Source of the DNA: Hymenobacter fodinae | Lineage (GTDB): Bacteria; Bacteroidota; Bacteroidia; Cytophagales; Hymenobacteraceae | Direction: 5' to 3' | Length of the DNA: 64,000 nucleotides | Assembly: GCF_004745825.1 (NCBI RefSeq) | Contig: NZ_SRLA01000006.1 | Coordinates: 248,001-312,000 of the forward strand | Shown: positions 44,789 through 53,588 of the stretch, in pieces | Layout of the letters: each line of letters begins with the position of its first letter | Position numbering within the stretch: the first letter of the stretch is position 1 | The notes under the pieces: model-generated | The model's database searches: none | Seen by the model: only the letters and a program-made list of their open reading frames with translations | What the model was told of the DNA's origin: nothing | Program-made: the position numbers and the translations under genes

Positions 44789-45163
44789 CAAGAAAGACTG
44801 GCGCCCGGCATCGGCGCCAGCCACAAGGGTAGCAAAGGTGGTGCGCCGTTGCTCATCAGCAACAATACCATTCTGGAGGCAGCCCTCAATATTTCCTCCG
44901 TAGAAGGGCGCCACGCTTCTTACATCCGAACGGTGCGCCGCGGCAGCCCGCAAAGTATTCCCGGCCCGCTCACCTCTAAGCCCAAGAACTGGATTTCGGG
45001 CGACGATAATGGCGGGCTCGCGCCCATGTACACGGCACCCGTGTATGCCCCCAATATGCCAGCCGAGCAGTACCCCAGCGAGGCCAACGTAACCCAAGCT
45101 GGCGTGAATCTGGTAACCGCCTTTGGGGTAACGACGGCAGAGGCCCAGGAGGCATTTAATTAG
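44789..45163 (+). pseudogene. C-terminal remnant of a ferritin-like protein
   Basis: From a frame opened after a stop at 44786-44788 the DNA reads GGAPLLISNNTILEAALNIS, then EGRHASYIRT and an ending in TTAEAQEAFN. This is the last third of the ferritin-like proteins common in Bacteroidota, in which SAYAGAAPLI-type sequences lead to ILxxE. The acidic metal ligand in SSVEGRHASY is present. There is no ATG, and the domain's earlier helices are absent, so the 5' two thirds are missing. The break lies close to the start of the divergent esterase gene. Confidence 0.6.
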
Positions 45164-45355
45164 CCCCTAGCCCCGACGACCGTACTGGCCAGCTCTTGTG
45201 CATTGTACCCACCCGTAATCGTTAGGGCTAAGTGGGTTCATGAGAAGTTAGAAACACTGGCCTAAGAGCTCACCTGGTGCGGCGCTAGCCAACGCGGGCG
45301 CCGGACACCGCGTATACAAAGGCACACTCCCCGTTTAGCTTTAACCAAACCTCCT

Positions 45356-45643
45356 ATGGAAACTCCCAATAGTAACAATAACACCAGCTCTTCGCAGTCG
45401 AACGACGAGCGCCAGCCCGAAGGCCAGTATTTCCCCGGCAGCCACGATACCGGCCTGAATGCCGATGATAACTCCGGCAGTGGCGGCACCGAAGGTGGCC
45501 AGGAAATAAAAGGAGCCCGTGTGCGTTCTGGTGCGCCTAACTACGACGCCCCCGGCAACGCCCAAGACGGTGACGTAGGCGGCAACAGCATTAGCAGCAG
45601 TACCGGCGTATCAGGCGGCGAAATTGGCCAAGTAACCCTGTAA
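45356..45643 (+). CDS. Small disordered protein, 95 residues
   Basis: A hydrophilic protein full of Asn, Ser, Gly and Asp (NSNNNTSSSQSNDERQPEGQ at the start, GDVGGNSISSSTGVSGGEIG at the end). It has no signal peptide or domain. Composition is similar to the 183-residue protein at 43034. Clean ATG start, own terminator. Confidence 0.6.
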   Translation: METPNSNNNTSSSQSNDERQPEGQYFPGSHDTGLNADDNSGSGGTEGGQEIKGARVRSGAPNYDAPGNAQDGDVGGNSISSSTGVSGGEIGQVTL

Positions 45644-45677
45644 GTGGCCTAGCAGCTACGCTGATATAATTTGATGT

Positions 45678-45716
45678 AAAAAGGCCCTCCTCCGACTGTC
45701 GGAGGAGGGCCTTTTT
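45678..45716. terminator. Bidirectional terminator
   Basis: AAAAAGGCCCTCCTCCGAC and its near-complement GTCGGAGGAGGGCCTTTTT; short loop; T-runs on both strands, between convergent genes. Confidence 0.92.
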
Positions 45717-45745
45717 AGTGAGCTACTTAAAACTGCGGGAGGCTT

Positions 45746-46579
45746 TTAGCCTTTAACCTTGCCTGCCGCCGGACCTGCTTGCACCGTTTTTATTTTCTCG
45801 GCTACTTCCACCATGGGGGCCACCCAAATGTCTTTTTCGTGGGCTTTCAAGTAGCGCAAGAGCTGGCGGTGCGCTTTCAAGTCGACGTTGAGGCCGTGGC
45901 CGCCCCCCACACCGTGAAACAGAAACACCAGCAACGTGTGCGACTGCTGAGCCTTTTTCACGAGGTCAATCAGCTGCTCGCCGGTTTGCCCGTTAATCAT
46001 GTAGCTGTCGATGTTGGTCAGGTCTACTTCGGCGGCGGTTTGTAGGCCACCCGTTACGCCACGAGCCCCGACGAAATCGTTCTTCAACTGATCGTAGAAC
46101 TTCACGCCCCCGATTTGTAAGTCGCCGCAGGGGTAGGCAAAGGTGCGGGCGGTTTTGCCATCGATGGCATTGAGCAGCACATTATTGGCTCGCACCTCGC
46201 TCACGGCCCGGCTCACGGTGTACTTACTTAGGTCGTTGTCGGGCGTTACAAAGCCACGGCCGGGTAGGCTGCCGTCGCAGGGGTGCATCAGGGCATGGTT
46301 GCCCAACTCATGGCCGCGCTGGGCGGCACGGCGCCACTCCGGCAGACGCTTAGCTACCACGGGCGAGGAGCCGATAAGGTAGAATGTACCCCGAAATCTC
46401 ATGGAATCGAGGGCCGGAATGGCATTGTCGAGGTCTACATCGATGGCATCGTCGTAGGTCAGCACCACGGCGCACTGCTTGTTATTCCAGGTAGTGGAGG
46501 GTTTAGTTTGGGCGTAGCCAGCAGAGAGGCCTAGCCACAGGAGGCTAGCGGCAGAAAGGAGGGGAGCAAGGAAACGCAT
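45746..46579 (-). CDS. Secreted polysaccharide deacetylase
   Basis: A 277-residue CE4 enzyme. The start at 46579 (MRFLAPLLSAAS) gives a signal peptide ending GYAQ. Motif 1 is VLTYDDAIDVD, the metal histidines are in GNHALMHPC (HxxxH), and FAYPCG and HGVGGGHG complete the family pattern. It differs from the deacetylase at 12330 by lacking the Ala/Thr linker and the lipobox. Substrate unknown. Divergent from the serine hydrolase gene, with a large palindrome between them. Confidence 0.88.
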   Translation of the reverse strand: MRFLAPLLSAASLLWLGLSAGYAQTKPSTTWNNKQCAVVLTYDDAIDVDLDNAIPALDSMRFRGTFYLIGSSPVVAKRLPEWRRAAQRGHELGNHALMHPCDGSLPGRGFVTPDNDLSKYTVSRAVSEVRANNVLLNAIDGKTARTFAYPCGDLQIGGVKFYDQLKNDFVGARGVTGGLQTAAEVDLTNIDSYMINGQTGEQLIDLVKKAQQSHTLLVFLFHGVGGGHGLNVDLKAHRQLLRYLKAHEKDIWVAPMVEVAEKIKTVQAGPAAGKVKG

Positions 46580-46729
46580 AGAAATTCGGTGGGTGATTCG
46601 GCAGGCGGAGGGGCTAGCCTCTACAAAAGGGCTTTTGTGGTATGTTAAGAAATTCACTTGCAGACAAATATCAGCGCAATTGGGCGGTAGTTCTGCTGTT
46701 CTGATACTGTTGAAACCGAATTATTTGTT

Positions 46730-46794
46730 GAGTATATCCAAATATACTAATAGTACCTTGCTTAACAAGGTACTATTAGTATATTTGGATACTC
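46730..46794. repeat. 65-bp AT-rich inverted repeat between divergent genes
   Basis: Left arm 46730-46760 and right arm 46766-46794 are complementary apart from two extra bases (AT) in the left arm; the loop is CTTAA. The first 23 bases next to the loop match perfectly. The arms contain CCAAATATACTAATAGTACC. No T-run follows and the flanking genes are divergent, so a terminator role is unlikely. A large operator, a cruciform or a small mobile element are possible. Confidence 0.8.
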
Positions 46795-46874
46795 GATAAC
46801 GGTTCTTATTGTGCCAGCAGGTGCATAGTGGCCTAGGTGAGGTAAGGAATTTCAGTGCTTATCTATTCAATATT

Positions 46875-48047
46875 ATGAAAGTCTACAGATCAATCTTTGC
46901 CGTTGCATTAGTGCTACTTCTACTGCTGTGCGGTACGGCTATTGAAGCGCAGACTTATTCCCAACGGCTTGATAGTGCAGCGTACTACCTAGGGCAGAAG
47001 AATTATTGTGCCGCAACCAGGGCATTTGCCCTGGCATTTATTGATAGCACGCAGGCAAGTCCTTTCGACTTGTATGCCGGAGCCGGGGCGGCGGCTAACT
47101 GTGCGGGGCGACAAGGGCAGGCCTTGCGCTGGTTGTTGCAGCTTACCCGCCGAGATGATGTACCCATTACAGATCGAGATATCGACCAAATGGCGCAAGA
47201 CGCTGGCTTAGTCAGCTTACGTACCTACCCCGAGTGGAACCACTTTCTGCGCAGCTTACGGGCAAGCGCGGCCACCCGCGTTGCCAAGGTCCAACAAGCC
47301 AAAGCTGAATGGCAACTGACAATAACCCAGCAAGCGCTACCTGCCGCTGTAAAAAAAGGAGCCTACGCCCCGGCACATTCTGGCTTTGCGCTCTACTATG
47401 CACCCGTTGATACGGTGCGCGTGCCCTACCTCGTGTATGTACCCACCACGTATCAGTCCACCCGCCCAACGGCTTTGCTCGTGTACCTGCATGGTGGCAT
47501 TGTGAACACCACGCAGTTTCAGGCCGCCGACCCTGGGGTGACGCAGGAGCCTATTTTTGCGGTAGCCTCCAAGCTAAATGCGCTGGTATTATATCCGTTT
47601 GGCCGCCGCTCGTTCGGCTGGCTTGAGCAGCGGGCGGCCCTGGAGAATGTACGCACGATGGTGGAGCAGGTCAAGCAACGCTACCACGTGGATAGCCGGC
47701 GCGTGTACCTAGGAGGCATGTCGAACGGAGGCACTGCCGCTTTCTGGTACGCCTGCAATTCGCCGGCGGGGTTTGCGGGATTCTATGCCATTTCAGCTCG
47801 GCCTACTAGTTCTCTCGGCCCGCTGCACTTTGCGCAGCTTCACCAGGGCGCCCCGCTGTACTCCCTGCATACCCAGGATGACGACGTAGTGGCCTACCAA
47901 GAAGTGCAAGCTGTATACACGCAACAGCGCACCCTTGCTCGGCAGTGGCACTTCGAGTCGCGCCCCACGGGTGGGCATGGTTTCTTGTATGGCCCAGATG
48001 GACCTGCTGCCCTAGAGGCGTTACTACTTCAGCTTATGAAGAAATAA
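46875..48047 (+). CDS. Secreted alpha/beta-hydrolase with helical N-terminal part
   Basis: A 390-residue exported protein. The start at 46875 (MKVYRS) gives a signal peptide ending AIEAQ. Residues about 25-135 are helical and TPR-like (SAAYYLGQKNYCAATRAFAL). The C-terminal 240 residues are an alpha/beta hydrolase with LLVYLHGG, the nucleophile in GGMSNGGT, an aspartate in TQDDDVV and a histidine in GGHGFLY. A fused TPR plus esterase is seen in some Bacteroidota proteins; function unknown. Confidence 0.75.
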   Translation: MKVYRSIFAVALVLLLLLCGTAIEAQTYSQRLDSAAYYLGQKNYCAATRAFALAFIDSTQASPFDLYAGAGAAANCAGRQGQALRWLLQLTRRDDVPITDRDIDQMAQDAGLVSLRTYPEWNHFLRSLRASAATRVAKVQQAKAEWQLTITQQALPAAVKKGAYAPAHSGFALYYAPVDTVRVPYLVYVPTTYQSTRPTALLVYLHGGIVNTTQFQAADPGVTQEPIFAVASKLNALVLYPFGRRSFGWLEQRAALENVRTMVEQVKQRYHVDSRRVYLGGMSNGGTAAFWYACNSPAGFAGFYAISARPTSSLGPLHFAQLHQGAPLYSLHTQDDDVVAYQEVQAVYTQQRTLARQWHFESRPTGGHGFLYGPDGPAALEALLLQLMKK

Positions 48048-48083
48048 GGGGAGATAATCAGTCCCACGATCCACGGCGAGGGG

Positions 48084-49199
48084 CTATTTTACTTCTGCCA
48101 CTTCTACTCGCCGGTTGCGGGCGTCGGGAGAAGGGTACAAGGGGCGGGAGTCCCCGTAGCCAACCGTGCTGATGCGGCCAGCATCTACTCCGGCTTTCAC
48201 TAGGTAGGCTTTCACGGCCTCGGCGCGCTGCTCCGAAAGCACTTGATTTTTCTCGGGCTCGCCAATTTTGTCAGTGTGGCCTGCCACCCGAATCTTCAGC
48301 AGTGGCCTAACTTTGAGCTCGCTCGCTAGTTGGTCGAGCGCTGGCAGGCCTTCGGATAGCAGTTCAGGAGTACCTAGCTTAAACAGCACGGTAGGCAGTA
48401 CTACCGGAGTAGGCGCCAGCACGGGAGCCGGTGCGGGCAGAGGCCGGGCCGTATCTTGCCGAGCCACTTCCGGGCGGCTGGGGGTAGCCGGGGCGGCGGG
48501 AGCAGGAGTAGGCCTAGCCGGAGCCGGCTTAGTTGGAACTGCCCCGCTTACCTGAATATTGATGGGCACCGCCGCGCTCTGCCGGGTAGGATAAAAGCCT
48601 TGGGTGAGGTAAAATGTAGTGGTTTTGGTGAGCTTGGTGCGATAAGAGTTGCCCGTATTTACGGGTTGCTTCAGCTCAGCGTCGGCGTACCACAGCACGT
48701 TTCGGCCCGAAACCCGAATGGTACTCTCAGCCCCGGCCGCCACTTTAGCCGCCGATTTCAGCTTTACCCGGTAAAACGTGAACGTGCCCACGTCGCAGTT
48801 ACCGATGGGCTCGTAGGTGGCCCGGCCGGTGAGCTTTTCCAGCTTGGGGTCGTAGGTAAACGTAATAGAGCCCGAGCACCAATAGGAGCCAGGCGTGCGG
48901 CCGGTTTCGTTGAGTTTCTGCTGGTGCTCCAAAACCAGACCGGTAGCGCTAGGAGTGGCCTGCACTTTAAACGTGACGGTCACCCGGGGCTCGCCGCCCA
49001 CCTCTTGGTACAAAATACCAAACAAGGTGTTGCCCTGGCCTTTTTGCAGGCGTAGCTCGGCGGGCCAGGTCGCATCGGGGTCTCGCTCACCCGTGTCGGT
49101 TTCTACACCTTGCCAAATGCCCGCCAACGATTGAGCCTTTACCGGCCCAGCCATCAGTAGAACCAGTATGGTTAGTAGTTGCCAAATACTGCCTTTCAT
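48084..49199 (-). CDS. OmpA-family protein
   Basis: A 371-residue envelope protein. A signal peptide ends VKAQ. The first 180 residues are beta-rich and contain a cysteine-bounded strand (YWCSGSITFTYDP). A Pro/Ala-rich linker (APARPTPAPAAPATPSRP) joins to a C-terminal OmpA domain with AGHTDKIGEPEKNQVLS and GYGDSRPL, which grips peptidoglycan. The protein may anchor the outer membrane or a surface complex to the wall. Confidence 0.88.
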   Translation of the reverse strand: MKGSIWQLLTILVLLMAGPVKAQSLAGIWQGVETDTGERDPDATWPAELRLQKGQGNTLFGILYQEVGGEPRVTVTFKVQATPSATGLVLEHQQKLNETGRTPGSYWCSGSITFTYDPKLEKLTGRATYEPIGNCDVGTFTFYRVKLKSAAKVAAGAESTIRVSGRNVLWYADAELKQPVNTGNSYRTKLTKTTTFYLTQGFYPTRQSAAVPINIQVSGAVPTKPAPARPTPAPAAPATPSRPEVARQDTARPLPAPAPVLAPTPVVLPTVLFKLGTPELLSEGLPALDQLASELKVRPLLKIRVAGHTDKIGEPEKNQVLSEQRAEAVKAYLVKAGVDAGRISTVGYGDSRPLYPSPDARNRRVEVAEVK

Positions 49200-49252
49200 T
49201 CTGCTAAGTAAAAACTCTTAGTTGGACACTATCAAGTGGCCTAGAAAAACAA

Positions 49253-49294
49253 AAAAGAACCGTCTGCTGCGAGTAACGCGCCCGACGGTTCTTT
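49253..49294. terminator. Hairpin terminator
   Basis: AAAGAACCGTC/GACGGTTCTTT with a 20-base loop. It lies between the start of the OmpA-family gene and the aldo/keto reductase, and mainly suits transcription arriving from the left. Confidence 0.6.
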
Positions 49295-49420
49295 ATTCTC
49301 ATGTTGGTTAGGTAGCGTTATACAGCTCCGCCAGAATCATGTCAACTACTCTCTAATGTCTGGTCCCGTAGGCCAGTATCTTGACGCTTACACAGCAGGG
49401 GCAGTGAAGGATGTACTGCT

Positions 49421-50296
49421 CTAAGCCAGGTAGGCCATATCCTCTTCGCTCAGTTTGATATCGGCCGCTTGCAGGTTTTCCCGCAGGTGGGCTAGGGAGG
49501 ACGTGCCCGGAATAGGCAGGATGACAGGGGAGCGGTGCAGCAGCCAGGCAAGGTTAATCTGAGCCTCGGTGGCGTTGTGCTTCTGGGCTATTTCGGCAAT
49601 TTTATTGCCTGCCTTAGGTAATCCATGAATCAGGGAGAAGAAAGGAATCAGCGGAATTTGGTGCTGCTCACACAGATCCAGCACTTCCTCACCACCGGGG
49701 TTGTCGCCGTGGGCTGAGAACACGCTAGTGCGCTGGGCATAGCTGTACATATTCTCCACGGTGGCAATGGGGCCCAGCGCTAGGCCAGCCTCCAGTTGCT
49801 CACGCGTGACGTTGCTGAGGCCTACGTGCAGGATTTTGCCTTCGCGCTGCATGTCAAACATAGCCCCCAACTGCTCCTCCAGCGGTACGGGGCCTTGGCC
49901 CATCAGGCGTAAGTGCACCAGCTGTACCTGTTCCTGGCCCAGGGTACGCAGGTTGTTTTCAATACTCTGGCGCAGGTTTTCGGGGCGGTTGAAGGGCACC
50001 CAGCTTTTATCGGGGCGGCGGGTGGCACCTACTTTGGTGCAGATGACAAGATCGGAGGAATAGGGATATAGTGCCTCACGGATGAGCCGGTTCGTGACGT
50101 CCTCGCCGTAGTAGTCGGCCGTGTCGATGAAGTTGACGCCCAGCTCCACGGCGGTGCGCAGAATCTGCAGGGCTTCGGGGCGGTTAGCGGGCTCCCCCCA
50201 AATTTCCGGACCTGTCAGGCGCATAGTGCCGTAGCCGAGGCGGTTAACGGTGAGGGGATAGGCAGAGGTTGGAGCGATGGTGATGGTAGCAGACAT
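49421..50296 (-). CDS. Aldo/keto reductase
   Basis: A 291-residue NADPH-dependent oxidoreductase with a TIM-barrel fold. The start at 50296 (MSATITIAP) is chosen because codons before it lack sense. The catalytic tetrad is complete: Asp and Tyr in FIDTADYYGE, Lys in ICTKVGATR, His in QLVHLRLM. The tail resembles that of the plant-type AKR13/AKR11 group. Physiological substrate unknown. Monocistronic. Confidence 0.9.
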   Translation of the reverse strand: MSATITIAPTSAYPLTVNRLGYGTMRLTGPEIWGEPANRPEALQILRTAVELGVNFIDTADYYGEDVTNRLIREALYPYSSDLVICTKVGATRRPDKSWVPFNRPENLRQSIENNLRTLGQEQVQLVHLRLMGQGPVPLEEQLGAMFDMQREGKILHVGLSNVTREQLEAGLALGPIATVENMYSYAQRTSVFSAHGDNPGGEEVLDLCEQHQIPLIPFFSLIHGLPKAGNKIAEIAQKHNATEAQINLAWLLHRSPVILPIPGTSSLAHLRENLQAADIKLSEEDMAYLA

Positions 50297-50437
50297 ACAG
50301 ATAGTGAGATGGAATACGTTGAACCACGAGACATAACCCTTGGTTGCCAAGCTGACGAATAAGCGGGTAGGATACTTTAGGCCGCTCGTACATCATTTCG
50401 TTGCAAGATGGCTGAAGTAGAAAATAAGAGTTGATTC

Positions 50438-51121
50438 TTACTGGCCCTTGGCTGCGTTCAGGCTGAGTTTCGGGATGGTTCTGTCCTTCACGTATAAGCT
50501 GGCCCGTTCCTGCTCACTTGTATCGGATAAGGCCCACCATACGTCAGTGCCCTTGGTGCCAATCCGGACAGCTTCTTTATACTGCCCGAAAGGCCGCTCG
50601 TAGTTCATGGTGAGGCCCGCAAACCCGGTTTTGTCGTTCACAATCATCTCTACTGCGTCTTGATTCTGCCGGTCGAGGGCAATGACGCCGCGGCCATTAT
50701 CGAGGAAACTCATACCACCGCGCTCCTGGCCAGTTTTGTCATGAATAGTTAGGCCATATGAAGCAGCAATGCGCGGATAGGTCTTGCCCTGCAGCACTGG
50801 GTCGGGCGCCTCACCTAGAACAACGCGGTCTTGTCCATCGGGTCCTAGCACTACCAACGAGGCCGTGGGTGCATCCTTCCGCTGGCGGCCCGTGGTTTCA
50901 TTGGGTGCTCCCATGAGGATACGAGGCTTCCCGGCGGCGTCCGTAATAGTGATGCCGCGCACATGCAGATACTCCGTTTTGCGGGCCACGAAACCCGTTA
51001 GCATTACCCCCAGCACTGCTAGGCCACCCAAGGCGCCCAGCAGGCGCTGCCGCTTCAGCTGCTTTTCCAGCTTTTCAATTCTGTGTATAAGCGCTGCGGA
51101 GTCGAGGTCAGGCGTGTGCAT
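50438..51121 (-). CDS. Membrane-anchored protein with repeated beta segments
   Basis: A 227-residue protein. A short coiled coil (IHRIEKLEKQLKRQRLLG) leads into one membrane helix (LGGLAVLGVMLTGFVA). Outside the membrane, beta segments of the type ITDAAGKPRILMGAP, VVLGPDGQDRVVLGEAP and TGQERGGMSFLDNGRGVIAL repeat in a loose pattern. Such repeats of short strands around DxxG turns occur in Bacteroidota proteins of unknown function. No named family recognised. Confidence 0.65.
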   Translation of the reverse strand: MHTPDLDSAALIHRIEKLEKQLKRQRLLGALGGLAVLGVMLTGFVARKTEYLHVRGITITDAAGKPRILMGAPNETTGRQRKDAPTASLVVLGPDGQDRVVLGEAPDPVLQGKTYPRIAASYGLTIHDKTGQERGGMSFLDNGRGVIALDRQNQDAVEMIVNDKTGFAGLTMNYERPFGQYKEAVRIGTKGTDVWWALSDTSEQERASLYVKDRTIPKLSLNAAKGQ

Positions 51122-51231
51122 GATGAAGAACCAGTAACAGATGTGGCTGCCAGTGAGTTAGTTGGCTAGTCTTGTCAACCCATACGCGTCTGCTACTAAG
51201 TGGTTTACACTTGGCCTACGGGCACAAAAAC

Positions 51232-52362
51232 CTACTTCTTACTGGTGCTAGTAGTTTGAAGGGCCAAAGGCCGTATCTCATTTACTAAGGTGAGTAGAAG
51301 CTTGCCGGGTTCTTCGAGGGGAATAAGATGGGCCGAGTTTTCAAACCAGATGCCTCTCTTCAGCGGCGCTTTCACTTGGGCCAGCCAGCTAGCAGTAGGC
51401 TCGGAGGGCGTAGTATAATCATGACGCCCCATGAGCATGAACACCGGGATAGGAAACGATTTTACCGGTTTAAAATCAACTTGTAAAAAGGCCGGTAGTA
51501 TGCGGCCCAGCGTAAACAAGCTACCCTGGTCAATAGCCTCCACTTCCTTGCTGGAGTATTCGTAAGAAAGCAATGGGGCGTTGAAATAGTACTTCGACTC
51601 GGAGCGGTACGCCGACAGACCGCCATAGTACTGAGGCCACTTTCGGGCAATGATAATTCGCTTGCGGGTAATGGGTTGGTTGCCGGGGTAGGGAGCAATG
51701 GAGCGTAATTCTTTGAGAGTTACTTCGTTGTGTTCTGCCGTGGCACGTTTCAGCGCATATTCGAAGCTCACCCGCTCGTTTTCTTGGGTATTGATAACTT
51801 GCCCAATGCCCACGTAAGCGTAAAATAAATCGGGGCGTTTGAGGGCAGCTTGCATGCTCACGATGGTGCCCCAACTATGGCCCATCAGAATAACCTTTGG
51901 CTGGCCGTACTTTTTTCGGAGTAGTTCAGCCAGGTCAATGGCATCCTGCACGTACTGCTCAATGCGGATGGATGGAGCTAGGCCAGTGGTATCGTTGGTG
52001 GCGTAGGTTTTGCCGGCTGCCCGCTGGTCGTACTGCACCATGGTGAAGTATTCCTCTAGTGGCCGCTGAAACATCCACGATACGGGCGCCATTGGCGACG
52101 CGGGCCCACCGTGCACAAATAGAATAATGGGGTTGCGCTTGTCTTGCCCCCGAACATATACCCACTGCTTTATACCCCCAATGGCCACGGTATACGATTC
52201 CTGAACTCCATTGGGCGAGACTATTTTGCTTAAGTCCGCCAGAATAGCCTTGCTGTTGGCGTACTCATCGGTAAGCCCACTGGTCTGCGCAAACGATGCA
52301 CTAGTGCCCAGCAATAAGAGCAAAAAAAACAAGCCGGGGCAGTGAGAGTAGTTGCATAGCAA
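51232..52362 (-). CDS. Secreted alpha/beta-hydrolase, prolyl iminopeptidase-like
   Basis: A 376-residue exported hydrolase. The signal peptide ends ASFAQ. FVHGGPASPMA and QYDQRAAGKT are the typical S33 (proline iminopeptidase) signatures, the nucleophile is in MGHSWGTIV, the acid in MGRHDYTTP and the histidine in SAHLIPLEEP. It may be a peptidase or a general esterase. Monocistronic. Confidence 0.88.
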   Translation of the reverse strand: MLCNYSHCPGLFFLLLLLGTSASFAQTSGLTDEYANSKAILADLSKIVSPNGVQESYTVAIGGIKQWVYVRGQDKRNPIILFVHGGPASPMAPVSWMFQRPLEEYFTMVQYDQRAAGKTYATNDTTGLAPSIRIEQYVQDAIDLAELLRKKYGQPKVILMGHSWGTIVSMQAALKRPDLFYAYVGIGQVINTQENERVSFEYALKRATAEHNEVTLKELRSIAPYPGNQPITRKRIIIARKWPQYYGGLSAYRSESKYYFNAPLLSYEYSSKEVEAIDQGSLFTLGRILPAFLQVDFKPVKSFPIPVFMLMGRHDYTTPSEPTASWLAQVKAPLKRGIWFENSAHLIPLEEPGKLLLTLVNEIRPLALQTTSTSKK

Positions 52363-52452
52363 GCAAATAGAAAAGCTGTGAGTGGCCTAGAACCGCAGAA
52401 ACTGGCTACGCTCTGGCTGAGCAACTGCATCAGGCGAGGATTTGGACGCGGC

Positions 52453-53142
52453 TCACTCCTTATAGTACTCCTTTATGGGGTAAGTACGGGTGGTACTCGT
52501 CCAGCGGCCATTGGTTTTGCGGCGAGTTTTCACCAGCACATTTTCGCCGCCGCGCGCATCTTCTTCCAAAGTCAACACTTCGCTCAGACCTTTGCCAGGC
52601 ACTACCTCATACTCCGTGGTCAGGTGCCAGCAGCACCCGTCTTTTTGAAACGTAGTGAGACGCTTATGGGCCTTATCAACCTGAAACATGCCGAGGTTAT
52701 CGGACGCCAAGGCCGTTAGCTCAGGGCTGCGTATAAAGCGGCGGGAGCGGCTGGCGTACACGTACACGTCGTAAGAAGGGCCGTCGTAACTGCTGTGGTT
52801 GCCGTTGCGGATGGCCAGATCTTCGGTGCCATCGAAGTTGAAGTCGTTGAAGATGAGCGTACTCTGCTCGCCGTACAGCTGTACCGTGTTTACGGTAGGT
52901 TGCTGGCCCTGGGCATCGAGGTAAAAGGAGAGGTCCTCAGAGGTGAAAGTCTGGACGAGTTGCTTGGTTTGCTTGCTGTACAGCTTGATGGTGCCCGCCC
53001 CCTCGCAGTGGTCATCGGCGCAGCCCGCGACAGTAATGGTAGCGTAGTAGCGTGTAGAGCCTTGGGTAACGGTGAAGCTGCGCTGACTCCAGCCCGGCAG
53101 GGCGTGGCCTAGCAGAGAAGCAAGCAGAAAGGCGCGGAGCAT
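52453..53142 (-). CDS. Exported XAC2610-like protein
   Basis: A 229-residue exported protein. The signal ends LPGWSQ. The central part holds a calcium-loop-like motif (DFNFDGTEDLAIRNG), as found in FG-GAP/XAC2610-type beta propeller fragments, followed by DVYVYASRSRRFIRS. A CCWHLTTEYEVV segment contains paired cysteines. Function unknown; the YKE C-terminus is short. Confidence 0.65.
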   Translation of the reverse strand: MLRAFLLASLLGHALPGWSQRSFTVTQGSTRYYATITVAGCADDHCEGAGTIKLYSKQTKQLVQTFTSEDLSFYLDAQGQQPTVNTVQLYGEQSTLIFNDFNFDGTEDLAIRNGNHSSYDGPSYDVYVYASRSRRFIRSPELTALASDNLGMFQVDKAHKRLTTFQKDGCCWHLTTEYEVVPGKGLSEVLTLEEDARGGENVLVKTRRKTNGRWTSTTRTYPIKEYYKE

Positions 53143-53311
53143 GGGGAAAATAGTAGCTTAAATTAGTGGCCTTTAGATAACTAGTATACCTCCAAGTATT
53201 AGACAAGTACTCCTGCTTCGACAGGTAACTACTGAGAGATTTTGCTAGCTACTTATAATGGTTATTTGCTGGAACTAGGCTTCAACGGCCCCTTTCTCGT
53301 AGCCAATCCAT

Positions 53312-53538
53312 TCATCTAATTACCAGCTGAACGGCAAGTAAAGCTCCAAAGAATTGGATGAGATAATACCCGGCGGCAATCCCAACCAGAAACACGATTG
53401 GGCTATAATAAGCCAGAATAGAGTCGTGTCCGGGTTTTACGATGGCCGCGCCCCCCACATGAGGGCTTCAAACAAGATGGATAGACCTAGGCCTATCCCG
53501 GTAATCCGAAGCGACTTGGTAGTAGATGAACTTGACAT
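53312..53538 (-). pseudogene. Two-helix membrane protein gene broken at a G6 run
   Basis: The gene starts at 53538 (MSSSSTTKSLRITGIGLGLS) and enters a first membrane helix. At the homopolymer 53451-53456 (six C on the plus strand) the frame breaks and meets a stop soon after. With one more G in this run the frame continues GAAIVKPGHDSILAYYSP, then a second membrane helix (IVFLVGIAAGYYLIQFFG) to TGA at 53312. The restored product is 75 residues. The opposing frame on the plus strand has no coding merit. This could be a real lesion, a phase-variable run or a sequencing error. Confidence 0.55.
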
Positions 53539-53588
53539 GTATACTAAGCTGAGATCTATGATAGATTTTTTTAAACTATTGCTTTAGG

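Noticed and set aside
53354..53587. 77-codon plus-strand ORF
   Set aside because: The minus strand of the same region encodes a clear two-helix membrane protein once one base is restored, which explains the open frame.
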